Part shown: positions 21,351 to 33,470 of the stretch, piece by piece
How the letters are laid out: each line of letters begins with the position of its first letter
Numbering within the stretch: the first letter of the stretch is position 1
Assembly: GCA_003013855.2 (NCBI GenBank)
Contig: ML058447.1
Location: 310,001-374,000, forward strand
Length of the DNA stretch: 64,000 nucleotides
Reading direction: 5' to 3'
From: Liriodendron chinense
Taxonomy: Eukaryota; Streptophyta; Magnoliopsida; Magnoliales; Magnoliaceae
Position numbers and translations under genes: made by a program
The notes under the pieces: generated by a model
Told to the model about the DNA's origin: nothing
The model's input: only the letters and a program-made list of their open reading frames with translations
Database searches by the model: none

Positions 21351-22846
21351 CTACAAGTCACCAACATAATCATCATCGCCCCTCCTCGCGTCCCGCTCCC
21401 GACGATAAAGATCCATCAAAGGAGCAGTCACTGAACCTCCAGCATACCTGCGACGGCCACCTGGAACGTAAAGCGAAGGAAGCAAAGGCCCCTGGCCAAA
21501 TAGCAGATACCACTCGTCATAATCACGATCCGGGATCGTGAAACGGAAGCCAGGCTGGCCCACCAGAGCCTCAACTCTCTCATCAGCTGGCATCCGAGCA
21601 GCTGGAGGAGGTGCAGAACAGGGGACCCGAGCTACCCCAGTGACTTGCCGAAGCAATCTCTCTCCCAAGTACCATTGGAAGGACTCAGCGTCAGAAAGCA
21701 TAATACGGAGACATGAAGCATCATATGCCTCCACGCGCTGGGGTGTGTAGTAGAGAGGGAAACTAGCGTACGGCATCCGGGCAAACTGCAGTAGAAGAGG
21801 TTACCACGATCAGTTACAAGTACAGTACAAGGACAAAGACAAGCAAGATACTTACGTCCTCAACGGTCAGCCCGTCTATATCAGCACGCCAATTGTCCCC
21901 GGGAACTCGGGAGTTCCGCTGACGATTCTGCTGATGCCAGTACATGTGGCGATACTGAGCGGGTTCAATGTCATCTCGCATCCTCGGCGCAAGATGCGGA
22001 AAATGGTCATAAAAGCAGGTCTGGATGAAAGTACATTTAATGATCAGAGAGAGAAAGGAGGCAAACGGCTCCAAGGAGGATGAAAGAAGAGGTACCTCAA
22101 CAACAGGCCAGAAGCCTGTGAAGGACCGGCTATGCCGACAGGTCTTGTCCAGACCTTGAAAGAGACGGGTCAGGATGGCCCCATTCCAGTTATAGGGGTG
22201 ATGAAGATCCTCGACTAAACGAAGAAATTTAGGATCAACTCTCTCATTCGCATGGCAAAAAAAGAAAGGATCCAAAAGCATAAGTGATCATGGCCCGCGC
22301 CTTGTGGAGGGCCTCTCGCTCGGTGGTAGGGACGACAGAAGCAAAATTGTTATAAAACCATCGCATCTTCACTTGATGGCCTTGGAATTCACCCTCAGGA
22401 GGGACGTCACCAACAAGCCGTAGCCAATCAGTGGAAGAGAGGGGAGCTAGAGAGCTCACTTGAGGGACAATTGCCCCATGAAAAGGGAAGCCTATCTGCA
22501 TGTAAATATCCAAGGGGGTTATTCCCCACTCCCCACAAGGGAGTTGAAAGGTGTGGGTCTCATCCCGCCACCTCTCACAAAGGGCCGCAAGCATCATACG
22601 GTTGGCGTCGTTATTATGGAAGCGTAGGGTGAGGAGGCCAGCAAAAGGAGTACCATCTAGTACTCGCTCAAGCAAGGGCTGTGGCTCCTTCATCCAATTG
22701 TCCCAGCGATCCCTGGTACCTCGACCCTTGATAGCAGGAAGAGGTTGATGCTCCATAGCTAGGGAACACATGTGGTCCCCTCGGCGGACAATGAAAGCAG
22801 GATCATCCTCGTCAACCACTTGGTGGCCCCTAGTACCATCCGCCAT
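21351..22846 (-). pseudogene. antisense gene A of element 1: plant mobile domain protein, one frameshift
   Basis: Read on the - strand: exon 1 22846-21856, intron 21855-21786 (70 nt, GTAAGT...CTGCAG), exon 2 21785-21351. The protein starts MADGTRGHQVV and shows PMD hallmarks: LCERWRDETHTFQLPCGEW followed by ITPLDIYMQIGFPFHG, and a later GDNWRADIDGL. One extra T in a T run near 22255-22262 shifts the frame after GSFLF compared with element 2. Whether this is a true mutation or a homopolymer sequencing error cannot be told. A further in-frame 75-nt intron-like stretch (GTACCT...CCAG) may be spliced. PMD proteins of hosts (MAIL1/MAIN class) act in gene regulation and transposon silencing; the role of this copy is unknown. 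Confidence 0.75.
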
Positions 22847-24948
22847 GGAATCCTACAAGCTTGGCAAGGTAAGTCCCTATCCTTTACCCATTAAAATCTA
22901 AATTCTCATCCAAGAAACCCATGGGATTGGACTCACATTCAAATGTAAAATCTAAAGTCCAACTCCATGTGTCACTTAGGATATGTGTTGGACCCATTGG
23001 AAAAAGTAAGGCCCACCTTAAAGAAGGTGGCATGGCATGCCTTAGGTAAGAAAAGTCCATTATCCAAGGACACATTTTGGACAACAAATGCGCTCAAGTG
23101 CCATGAGATCAACAAAGAACAAGAATCCTACTTCACATGAGAAATCCCTTTTCAAAGTCCACATGTGGCCAAGGATTGACTCACTTTTATGCCAAGGTCA
23201 TGATTCCCACTTAGGATGTCTCCATCTTTTTACACATATGCATGGACAAGTGGGGAATAGAAAGGAAACGGGTCCCCAAGAGCAACCCAAATGCCTCATC
23301 TCAATGGATTGAAGAGAGCACATAGCTCATTTGAAGAACATGAGGACCCATTCATGGGTTAACCATGGGCAATCTTATGTGCCTCATCTTAATGAAAATT
23401 TTGACCACGAAAATGCAACAAGGAGGTCTACCCACAAACATATGAATCAAAGAAGCTAAGGGTAGAAAGTCGATGCACATAGCCCACATGAAGAATCAAA
23501 GTTGAAAATGCCCATGAAAAGGCAAGTTTGGGCAACTTATGTGCACCAACTTTTTCACCAAAAGGGAGACCATTTGAGCACAAAAGAGCATGGCTTGATG
23601 AGTCACCCAACCATCATGAAAATGGATAAGAATGGTACACATAGCCCACTTGAAGATCAAAATCCAAAATGTCCCAAGGCATGGGACAAAAATGGGTAAC
23701 TTATGGGTACCATTCCTTCTCACAAATGGAAGAAGAAATCACTCATATTTGAATGATGATGGGTGATCCACCAAGCCCCCATAGAAAAGTTCAAGGAGCT
23801 ATGGTTGTATGGACACTCACTTGAGAATCATCCATTTGAGGTTGATAACATCTAAGGGAAACTCTTGAAAACCACAATCCTACCACAAAGAAAACCATTT
23901 GAACTTAGTGAGATTGTGGGAACAACTCACTCATGGGACTTGTAGATGGTCAAGTAACTCAAGTCCTCCATCCATCAAGAAAAAGCATGAAAAGAAAAAA
24001 AATCCACATGGACAAAGTGTAGTGGGGCACACATGGTTCAAAGAAGTGCCCAAGTTTCAATGAAGGCCCAAAAGCCCATCCACATGAAAAACTCCAAGGA
24101 GCCCACTACACCTTGTACAAGGATTTACATCATAATCAAGAGATAGTGGAAGACTTGAGCCACTTGTCCATGTAAGCCCACCTAGGAAAACTAGCCCACT
24201 TGAAATCCAAAATGAAGAATGGGCTAGCCACCTTGATCCATACACATGTGAAGAAAGATGAGGTCACCCAAAGTGAGCCCCATGAGCCCAAAACTTGAGA
24301 TGGGCCCTACCATGCCCATGGGCCCAAATCTTGAAAAGAAGAGGGAAAAGAAAGGATAGTTCCAAAGGAAAAATGACAAAGGTAAGAAAGCATGAGGGAG
24401 CCCAAAATGAAGCATTGGGCCCATCAAATACACCAAGGGCCATGACTTCACTTTGAGTCCATTTGATACACATGAAAAGAGGCCCAACTCCCATGAAAAA
24501 GATAGAGTATTTTGCCATGCACACTTAATGACATGGCAAAATTACTCCTTACATGCACATGGAGGGAGTGTGAAAAAGGAAAAAATGATGAAATGGAGAG
24601 CTTGTAATGTCCTTCTCCATGCACCACCTTTGAAAGACTTGAGATCTAAGAAAAGATCAAGAATGCTTGGGCCCACCTTCACACCCCTTTGAATAGCTAC
24701 ATGAAAAAGAAAAAGGATCATGAGAAGAGACAATGAAGATGGAAAAGGACAAGAAAGAGAAAGGAAGTGGTCCATACCTTTACCACTCACCAAAGAAGGA
24801 CCACCTTGCTGTCCCAAGACTTCTCTAAGGCCCACCACTTGAAAAGAGCAAAGGATCACCAAAGAAGAGAGAGGAAACTTGAAGAAAGAAAGAGTATGAG
24901 AGAGAGAAGAGAGAGATTGCACGTTTGAGGGGGGGAGGGTGTCCCATG

Positions 24949-24955
24949 TTATATA
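24949..24955 (-). promoter_or_regulatory. TATA box of antisense gene A (element 1)
   Basis: TATATAA on the - strand, 61 bp from the GC palindrome and followed on the transcribed strand by ACATGGGACACCCTCCCCCC and a CT-rich stretch, as in plant core promoters. The same arrangement is kept in element 2 (36491). Confidence 0.6.
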
Positions 24956-25016
24956 GAAAAGGGGAAGGCACCCTTTTACCCAGCCCCCTGAAGAGACCAG
25001 GAGGCAGAGACCGGGC

Positions 25017-25039
25017 GGGCGGCCCATGGGAGGCCGTCC
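25017..25039. promoter_or_regulatory. GC palindrome in the gene A promoter (element 1)
   Basis: On the + strand: GGGCGGCC, then CATGGG, then AGGCCGTCC. It differs from the LTR palindrome by two bases. It lies just upstream of the gene A TATA box. Confidence 0.55.
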
Positions 25040-25391
25040 TAGCCTCTACCTAGGTGAAACGACCTCCCTCTCCCTCTCCTTGGGAAGAATTCCTCCTTGG
25101 GAAGGGTGGTTGCAAGTGAATCTTGTACCTTCATGTAAGAATGAAGTGATGGAAGAGAATGGTGAGAAAAAAAGAGAAATTTCACCAAAATCTCATCTCA
25201 TGAGAAATGGGTGAGAAATTGGGTGGATGATGTGGAAAAGTTCCATGGAATTTCCAAGAAAAAGAAAGAAGAATTTGACTTGGTCAAACAATGATCTCAA
25301 CCATCCAAAGGCATGACCAGATGATCCAAACCATTCCAAGAAGAATCCCAAGAATCTCCGCCCTTGATTACTGTTCACATGTACAGTTTCT

Positions 25392-26445
25392 GGTCCGAAG
25401 ACCTTAAACTACGTCGGGATCAAGATCCCGAGGGATTTTTAATAAAAATGGGTATCGATCTCGACCATCAAAATCAGAATCGATGACCCAGAATTTTTTC
25501 CAAAAAAAGAAAACAAAAAATGTCTTTCCTCTTTTAAAGATTTGGGTCCGAAGACCTTAAACTACGTCGGGATCAACGTCCCGAGAGATTTTTAATAAAA
25601 ACCAACATCGATCCCAGCCTTTCAGGCCAAGATCTGATGATCTGGATCATTTCGAAAAAAACAAAAAAAAACATGTTTGCCCCTCTTTTGTACAGTTTCA
25701 TGGTCCGAAGACCTTAAACTACGTCGGGACCAAGATCCCGAGGGATTGTCAATAAAACCGGCATCAGTCTTCTTCAAGATCTGGTGGCTCCGGACATTTT
25801 CAGAAAACCAAAAAAATATATACAGCACTTGTACAGTTTCTGGTCCGAAGACCTTAAACTACGTCGGGATCAAGATCCCGAGGGATTTTTAATAAAAATG
25901 GGTATCGATCTCGACCATCAAAATCAGAATCGATGACCCAGAATTTTTTCCAAAAAAAGAAAACAAAAAATGTCTTTCCTCTTTTAAAGATTTGGGTCCG
26001 AAGACCTTAAACTACGTCGGGATCAACGTCCCGAGAGATTTTTAATAAAAACCAACATCGATCCCAGCCTTTCAGGCCAAGATCTGATGATCTGGATCAT
26101 TTCGAAAAAAAAAAAAAAAACATGTTTGCCCCTCTTTTGTACAGTTTCATGGTCCGAAGACCTTAAACCACACTGGGATTAATTTCTCGGGGGACCTTTC
26201 TCGCTTTCAACTAAAAACCGGCATCGGCCTCGACCGTTGAAATCAAGGTCTGATAACCCGGATCATTTCGAAAATACTAAAAATATTTTAAAGCTTTCCA
26301 TAAAAACCAGTGTCAATCTCGATTACCCGAGTTGAAGTCTGGAACCTTTTCAAAACAAAAAAATATAGATACAATATAAAACAAAAAAAAATGATTCACC
26401 AAAAATTTCAAACTGCACAAATTCATCCCCAGCGGTCCGAAGACC
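25392..26445 (+). repeat. about 150-bp tandem array with paired short hairpins (7 units)
   Basis: Seven copies of GGTCCGAAGACC start at 25392, 25545, 25702, 25842, 25995, 26151 and 26434. Each can fold as GGTC-CGAA-GACC. About 11 bases later most units carry CGGGATC-AA-GATCCCG or a variant that keeps CGGGA/TCCCG pairing. Units 1-3 and 4-6 are near-identical at 450-bp spacing, so a recent segmental duplication occurred within the array. Element 2 has six units (35147-36052). Confidence 0.85.
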
Positions 26446-28080
26446 TAAAACTACACTGGGATTAACTTCTCAGGGGCTTTCTTTCCTAACCTGTTCCAGA
26501 CATGGCTGACACTTGATCGTACGGGTGTCTGGAATCTTTTAAACAGGTAAAGGCTGAGGCGGGCAGAACTCCGCAATCCTGTTCGTGTTGAACGCACCGT
26601 GATAGACAACCTTGAGTTGGAAGTCGCTGTTGAAGCTGACGGATGTTCCCTGTTCCTAGAACTCATGAAGGGGATTAAGGCTGTTGGGAGGTGAAGCTCA
26701 CCCTCACGGAATTGTGAGCAACGTAAGACCCCAAACTGGATTGACTAAGGGAAATGTGAGGATGTGGCTCATCTTGTGGCCGAAGGAGTCCGTCGGACGA
26801 TACGTGGTCTATGTGCATTGCACGTGAGGAACAGGCAACTTTGTGGGCGTGTTGACTGAAAACCCTCAAAATCCCTCATCCGAAGATGTAAAACTACGGC
26901 ACTTAATTGTGTGAGACTCGTCTTGCTCGCTGACGTAAAATGGATCGGGTGCCTTACCAGCAGTAGAAGCTGGAAGTGGATGGAAATTCCATATCTTTTC
27001 CCTGCATTTCAGAAAAATCACAAAATACAAAAACATTGCAAAATCATCTCTTCAAAAATCACAAAAATATTTCCATCAAATATCTGCAAAAATCACAAAA
27101 ATATTTCCCTTGCTTTCAATCAAAATATTTCAAAAATCACAAAAATATTTCCTGTGTTTTCAATAACCAATCTCTATCCTGATCGCTCAGGTAAAGATTC
27201 GGACCACATATTTACAAAAAATCACAAAAATTAGCATCCCCAGCACTACAATTCAGGAGTCTTGAACTCCGCTCACTTCACAGTATGGGATGACGGATCC
27301 AATCGCCCGCAAATTGGAATCTTGACCAAAACGGGCAACCAAACACCATCTCAATCACATGTATGCCCAGAAGAACATCTTGAAGTCAGATGATATCCTC
27401 GTACATTCTCATTAGCAAAGAAACAGCATCTTGGGACGATGGACCTGATCGACCACGGGTCGGGATCTTGACCAATCCGCTATCCAAATCTCCGTATCAA
27501 AAAGAAAAATCCCCAAGGGAAGCACAACCCTACAAGCAATAAGCTCAAAGTTCTCTACACCCATAGCAAAAGCAAAATCATCAAACTGAAAGAGAATGGG
27601 CCAAAGCCATGCATTCATCATGCATCTCCATGCATCAGCATCCATCGCATCAATCATCATGTTTACCTGCTTTCAAAATAAAAGTCGGTTAGCTAAAGAC
27701 CCCACAGGCATCCCTAGTGGAGGCACATGCGAACCAGATTTTCATTTCAAAAAGATAAAAAATATTTCTATTTGCAAATAAAAACCCCACGGAGTATCAC
27801 TCCCCAGAGTGGGTATCTTTTCAAAAACCCAAAAATACTTTCTCAGTAGAGCGTTCTGCCTCCAACACACTAGGAGATCTTCCATATCTCTGGGTAGGAG
27901 CCAACGCAAAAATCAAATAAGATCCAATGTCTCGCGGTTTCCCCGTAGATCATCGGATCCAATGCACTCAAAGTACGGTCGAACCGAACTCCAGTGTCAG
28001 TGCGGTCGTACCACATGCCAAGATACAAAAAAGATGAAAGCCAAAAGACTCGGTCACAGAAACCATTTGAACAGGTGGAA
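26446..28080 (+). other. non-coding block of element 1 with AAAATCACAAAAATATTT repeats
   Basis: No gene. At about 27005-27235 the phrase AAAAATCACAAAAATATTTC recurs at least three times with similar flanks. The rest is unique and is matched by 33470-35140 of element 2 in reverse. Confidence 0.6.
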
Positions 28081-29040
28081 ACGATGAATTGTAACCCAAG
28101 TATCAAAATCAGCAGATTGGGTGGAAAGAGTTCACCCGCACATACCTAGGCGTGGATGCCTGAAGTACCTTGACTGAGTCCAAGTCGGCGTAGTAGAATC
28201 CCGTAAGACTATCGGACGCAGGGCGTCTAACCACTTTGACAGTCAAGCGAAACAAGTACTCCTGGAGTGATCTGGGAAAACATCAAACATCACACAATCA
28301 GTCTCAGGGTCAGTAACCTCGTAAGACTGTCGACGCAGAGGCTCTGCTGTACCTTTCCGATGTTAGTACCGATCGGGAATGGAAGGGTTGCGATTGGGTA
28401 CCCAGGTTGCAGCAAACTGCAGGGACAATCGCAACGTTTTCTCCAAACTCTCGCGGTATGTGCGAGTTATCAATTTCCAGACAATCAACTGACTCAGATA
28501 CAAAGGACAACAAAGATTCCAAACCACAATCAAGGAAAGAATGAATTGCAAACCAAGCATCAAAACCAGCAGATCGGGTGGAAAAGCCCACCCGCACATA
28601 CCTAGGCGTGGATGCCTGAAGTACCTTGACTGAGTCCAAGTCGGCGTAGTAGAATCCCGTAAGACTATCTGACGCAGGGCGTCTAACCACTTTGACAGTC
28701 AAGCGAAACAAGTACTCCTGGAGTGATCTGGGAAAACATCAAACATACAATCAATCACAGGGTCAGTAACCTCGTAAGACTGTCGACGCAGAGGCTCTGC
28801 TGTACCTTTCCGATGTTAGTACCGGTCGGGAATGGAAGGGTTGCGATTGGGTACCCAGGTTGCAGCAAACTGCAGGGACAATCGCAACGTTTTCTCCAAA
28901 CTCTCGCGGTATGTGCAAGTGAGCGATCTCCAAACAATCAACTGGCACAGATGCAAAAGCAAGCAAAGATTTCAGACCATGATCCATGAATGACCGGGTC
29001 AGAAGTGGGGTGTCCACTCGCTTTGGCATTCGGTTGCATG
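28081..29040 (+). repeat. 456-bp tandem repeat upstream of the polypurine tract
   Basis: CCTAGGCGTGGATGCCTGAA starts at 28145 and 28601. The intervening sequence, with GTCGACGCAGAGGCTCTGC and GGAATGGAAGGGTTGCGATT, is repeated almost exactly; the second unit is truncated. Element 2 has the same arrangement (32937 and 33394). Confidence 0.9.
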
Positions 29041-29051
29041 TAACCTCTGCC

Positions 29052-29060
29052 AAAGAGGGG
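29052..29060 (+). other. polypurine tract of element 1
   Basis: AAAGAGGGG followed by CATC and the 3' LTR start TGTAGACACC at 29065. It is the expected plus-strand primer. The same tract is present in element 2. Confidence 0.8.
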
Positions 29061-29064
29061 CATC

Positions 29065-30616
29065 TGTAGACACCCCACCTTCGGCTACACTGTTGGTAGA
29101 GATAGCTGGTTGAACGGAGGACCATACCCCCAAATCCCAAGTCCAAACTCAGCCAAACTCACCCTTGTAAGCCCCATTCCATAGCCCAGTTCAAGCCTGA
29201 ACTCAGTCAACCCAGTCCTAAACACCACCCAGAAAAACCCCCCATAAAAAAGTCCAGTCAAAAAATCCCAAAAAACAAAAAGTCAAACTCACTGAGTGAA
29301 CTCGCTGAGTTAACCCGCTGAGTCAACCCGTCGAGTCAACCCGTCGAGTCAAAACACCGAGTCAACCCGTCGAGTCAACCCGTCGAGTCAAACCACCGAG
29401 TCGACCCGCTGAGTCAACTCACTGAGTCGACCAGCGAGTCCAACAGCAGCCCCGAGGGAACGGCCGTACTCGCTGGAAACCGAGGAGCGGCCGTACGGGC
29501 GGCCGTACGGGCGGCCCATGGCAGGCCGCCCGGATAAAATTACGAGAGCTGCCACTCTCTGCCGCTATAAATACCCCCCTCCCCTTCTCATTTCAACAGG
29601 CCATTCGAATCCATTTCAGCCCGAGAGCTCTGAGTCCATCTCTCCACCCTTTAGCCCATTTTCCCACCAAGGAGAGCCCGAGTGAGGAGAGTCTAACCCT
29701 GGTCCAGCCCAGCCTGACCACTGGTCCAAGCCTCTCAAGCCATCTAAGTCCTAATCCAGCCACTCGAAGCCAACCCTTGCGACACCTCCGTCCACCCAGC
29801 TACTCTTTTTCCAGCATCATCTCATTCGCATCTAGCATAAGTGCAACATTTACTTTTCTTCCAACCCCCCTGCTTCACTACAAGCACCTTGATTACTCAA
29901 ACACATATGCATATGTCTTTATATTAAGCACCTGTCAGTTCGAGCGTATGCTCTGGGCTTGCCCGTTGTTGGAACCTGCCCATCAGAAACTCTTACTGTT
30001 CAGACCTGCATTCATGCTTCACCATAAAACACCTTGATTACTCAAGCACACATGCATATGTCTTTATATTAAGCACCTGTCAGTTCGAGCGTATGCTCTG
30101 GGCTTGCCCGTTGTTGGAACCTGCCCATCAGAAACTCTTACTGTTCAGACCCGCATTCATGCATCATGTCATCCATGAGAATATACGAGGATTAAACTAG
30201 ACTTTCAAATATTCGATCGATTCTGTGAAGTAGAGACCGTACTTCGGTACGGGCAGTGTGTGGGGTGCTTAACCTCTTCCCACCCTGTAACCGTGATCCC
30301 TTACCTTGAATCTCTGACCGCAGATCAACATGAGTCATTTTAGAGGAAGGAATCTTCGGATTCCCTTCTCTAACGTTTCTACGGGGTCTAGCCGACTGTA
30401 GATTCGAAGTAACTGGCTAGTGGCGACTCTGGTCTTATATAAACTCATTTAAACATATCCAGCTTAACACGACAACCAAACAAAGCCCTCGAGAACGAGG
30501 CAAGCCAGTGGCACAAACGGCGATTTCGCACTCACGCATCTCTTCTTCTTCTTCTTCCGAAAGGAAAGGGAGAACGACGTCGTGTGGGAGCGCGGAGAAA
30601 TCGGCGAGGGTCCACA
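29065..30616 (+). repeat. 3' LTR of element 1 (1552 bp)
   Basis: Nearly identical to 6309-7849. Differences seen by eye: about 10 substitutions, an 11-bp duplication of GGCCGTACGGG beside the GC palindrome, and one 1-bp indel. The target duplication GATCC follows at 30617-30621. Confidence 0.95.
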
Positions 30617-30925
30617 GATCCATGGAAGAATGGAATTGATGAATATGAAAACTCTTGAATTGATTGGGATAAGGAGTGAACATTAGACATGTACATCATT
30701 TAATAGGCTGAATGCTAAATCGACTTAATTAAATGTGAAACTAATCATGCATTCACTGGACCTGTCTTGGTGGGTCAGCCCCTCGGTCGTTAGAGAAAGT
30801 GTGTATGGGCCCGTTTCTCTCTCGCTATCTAGTGAAAGTGTGCATGGGCCCGTTTCACTAGTTGGGTTTTGGTGTATGGGAAGAGTGGAGTGATCCCGTC
30901 CTAGCTAGAACCTCTAGTGACTAGT
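30617..30925 (+). mobile_element. solo LTR, part 2 of 3, between the two giant elements
   Basis: This 309-bp piece starts with the GATCC duplication of element 1 and ends with the CTAGT duplication of element 2. Its tail (GAAGAGTGGAGTGATCCCGTC) resembles the start of part 3 (GAAGAGTGGAGTGATCCTGTC at about 54860), so the LTR holds a short diverged repeat. It separates the two facing 3' LTRs. Confidence 0.85.
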
Positions 30926-32478
30926 TGTGGACCCTCGCCGATTTCTCCGCGCTCCCACACGACGTTCTTCTCCCTTCCCCTTTCCTTTCGGAAAAGAAGG
31001 AGATGAGGATGCGTGAGTGCGAAATCGCCGTTTGTACCGCTGGCTTGCCTCGTTCTCGAGGGCTTCGTTTGGTTGTCGTGTTAAGCTGGATATGTTTAAA
31101 TGAGTTTATATAAGACCAGAGTCGCCACTAGCCAGTTACTTCGAATCTACAGTCGGCTAGACCCCGTAGAAACGTTAGAGAAGGGAATTCGAAGATTCCT
31201 TCCTCTAAAATGACTCCTGTTGATCTGTGGTCAGAGATTCGAGGTAAGGGATCACGGTTATAGGGTGGGAAGAGGTTAAGCACCCCACACACTGCCCGTA
31301 CTGAAGTACGGTCTCTACTTCACAGAATCGATCGAATACTTGAAAGTCTAGTTTAATCCTCGTATATTCTCATGGATGATATGATGCATGAATGCGGGTC
31401 TGAACAGTAAGAGTTTCTGATGGGCAGGTTCTAACAACGGGCAAGCCCAGAGCGTACGCTCGAACTGACAGGTGCTTAATGTAAGACGTATGCAGTGTGC
31501 TTGAATGATCAAGGTGTTTTATGGTGAAGCATGAATGCAGGTCTGAACAGTAAGAGTTTCTGATGGGCAGGTTCCAACAACGGGCAAGCCCAGAGCATAC
31601 GCTCGAACTGACAGGTGCTTAATATAAAGACATATGCATGTGTACTTGACGGATCAAGGTGCTAGTAGTGAAGCAGGGGGGTTGGAAAAAAGTAAATGTT
31701 GCACTTATGCTAGATGCAAATGAGATGATGCTGGAAAAAAGAATAGCTGGATGGACGGAGGTGTCGCAAGGGTTTGCTTCGAGTGGCTGGATCAAGACTT
31801 GGGTGGCTTGAGAGGCTTGGACCAGTGGTCAGGCTGGGTTGGACCAGTGGTCAGGCTGGGCTGGACCAGGGCTAGACTCTCCTTACTCGGGCTCTCCTTG
31901 GTGGAAAGATGGGCTAAGGGTGGAAAAGGGTGACTCAGACGGTCGGGCTCTCTCTGGCTCGAAGGGATTGAATGGATCCGAAATGAGAAGGGGAGGGGGT
32001 ATTTATAGCAGCAGAGAGGGGCACTCTCGTAATTTTTTTCGGGCGGCCTGCCATGGGCCGCCCGTACGGCCGCTCCTCGGTTTCCAGCTAGTACGGCCGC
32101 TCCCTCGGGGCTGCTGTTGGACTCTCTGGTCGACTCAGTGAGTTGACTCAGCGGGTCGACTCGGTGGTTTGACTCGACGGGTTGACTCGGTGTTTTGACT
32201 CGACGGGTTGACTCAGCGGGTTGACTCAGCGGGTTAACTCAGCGAGTTAACTCAGTGAGTTTGACTTTTTTTGGGGATTTTTTGACTGGCCTTTTTTATG
32301 GGGGGTTTTTCAGGGTGGTGTTTAGAACTGGGTTGACTGGGTTCAGGCTTGAACTGGGCTATGGAATGGGGCTTACAAGGGTGAGTTTGGCTGAGTTTGG
32401 ACTTGGGATTTGGGGGTATGGTCCTCCGTTCAACCAGCTATCTCTACCAACAGTATAGCCGAAGGTGGGGTGTCTACA
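30926..32478 (-). repeat. 3' LTR of element 2 (1553 bp)
   Basis: Inverted copy of the family LTR. The plus strand begins TGTGGACC and ends GTGTCTACA. It contains the palindrome (32041-32063) and TATA box (32000-32007, reverse). It has a tandem doubling of GACCAGTGGTCAGGCTGG that its partner lacks. Confidence 0.95.
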
Positions 32479-32482
32479 GATG

Positions 32483-32491
32483 CCCCTCTTT
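32483..32491 (-). other. polypurine tract of element 2
   Basis: CCCCTCTTT on the + strand, so AAAGAGGGG on the element strand, placed as in element 1 next to the 3' LTR. Confidence 0.8.
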
Positions 32492-32539
32492 GGCAGAGGT
32501 TGCGTGCAACCGAATGCCAAAGCGAGTGGACACCCCACT

Positions 32540-33470
32540 TCTGACCCGGTCATTCATGGATCATGTTCTGAAATCTTTGCTTGCCTTTGCATCTGTGTCA
32601 GTTGATCGTTTGGAAACAGATCACTCGCACATACCGCGGGAGTTTGGAGAAAACGTTGCGATTGTCCCTGCAGTTTGCTGCAACCTGGGTACTCAATCGC
32701 AACCCTTCCATTCCCGATCGGTACTAACATCGGAAAGGTACAGCAGAGCCTCTGCGTCGACAGTCTTACGAGGTTACTGACCCTGTGATTGATTGTATGT
32801 TTGATGTTTTCCCAGATCACTCCAGGAGTACTTGTTTCGCTTGACTGTCAAAGTGGTTAGACGCCCTGCGTCAGATAGTCTTACAGGATTCTACTACGCC
32901 GACTTGGACTCAGTCAAGGTACTTCAGGCATCCACGCCTAGGTATGTGCGGGTGGGCTTTTTCCACCCGATCTGCTGGTTTCGATGCTTGGTTTGCAATT
33001 CATTCTTTCCTTGATTGTGGTCTGGAATCTTTGTTATCCTTTGTATCTGAGTCAATTGATTGTCTGGAAATTGATAACTCGCACATACCGCGAGAGTTTG
33101 GAGAAAACGTTGCGATTGTCCCTGCAGTTTGCTGCAACCTGGGTACCCAATCGCAACCCTTCCATTCCCGATCGGTACTAACATCGGAAAGGTACAGCAG
33201 AGCCTCTGCGTCGACAGTCTTACGAGGATGCTGACCCTGAGACTGTTTGTGTGATGTTTGATGTTTTCCCAGATCACTCCAGGAGTACTTGTTTCGCTTG
33301 ACTGTCAAAGTGGTTAGACACCCTGCGTCAGATAGTCTTATGGGATTCTACTACGCCGACTTGGACTCAGTCAAGGTACTTCAGGCATCCACGCCTAGGT
33401 ATGTGCGGGTGAACTCTTTCCACCCAATCTGCTGATTTTGATACTTGGGTTACAATTCATCGTTTTCACC
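32540..33470 (-). repeat. 457-bp tandem repeat of element 2
   Basis: Counterpart of 28081-29040. CCTAGG anchors are at 32937 and 33394, with the GTCGACAGTCTTACGAGG segment in each unit. Short open frames across it are chance products of the repeat. Confidence 0.9.

Larger units (their letters stand above)
22847..25390 (-). other. 5' leader and promoter region of antisense gene A in element 1
   Basis: Non-coding. It holds a TATA box (reverse of 24949-24955), a CT-rich presumed start region (about 24840-24935 reversed) and a GC palindrome at 25017-25039. Between TATA and ATG are about 2.1 kb of sequence with diverged repeats of about 160 bp (for instance the CACATAGCCCACNTGAA phrase near 23310, 23475 and 23637). 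A leader intron is likely, with a TTGTAG acceptor about 6 nt before the ATG. Confidence 0.5.
6309..30616 (+). mobile_element. Element 1: giant Ty3/gypsy Tat-lineage LTR retrotransposon, 24.3 kb
   Basis: It is bounded by near-identical LTRs (6309-7849 and 29065-30616) with TG...CA ends and a perfect target duplication GATCC at 6304-6308 and 30617-30621. Order: LTR, primer site, gag-protease, pol, hairpin array, antisense genes B and A, a long repeat-rich block, polypurine tract, LTR. Integrase C-terminal to RT, a second RNase H between RNase H and integrase, the tRNA-Arg-type primer site and the extreme length place it in the Tat lineage (Ogre/Retand-like). About 10 substitutions and a few indels separate its LTRs by hand count, so it is young. 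A nonsense codon at 14842 in pol makes this copy unlikely to be autonomous. Confidence 0.95.

Noticed and set aside
25392..26445. CRISPR-like array
   Set aside because: Units are of plant TE origin, spacers are themselves repeats, and the context is eukaryotic.
31751..32141. Small frames inside the LTRs (also 7009-7433, 29777-30037, 54162-54503)
   Set aside because: They fall in regulatory LTR sequence, differ among the four LTRs and carry repeats rather than domains.
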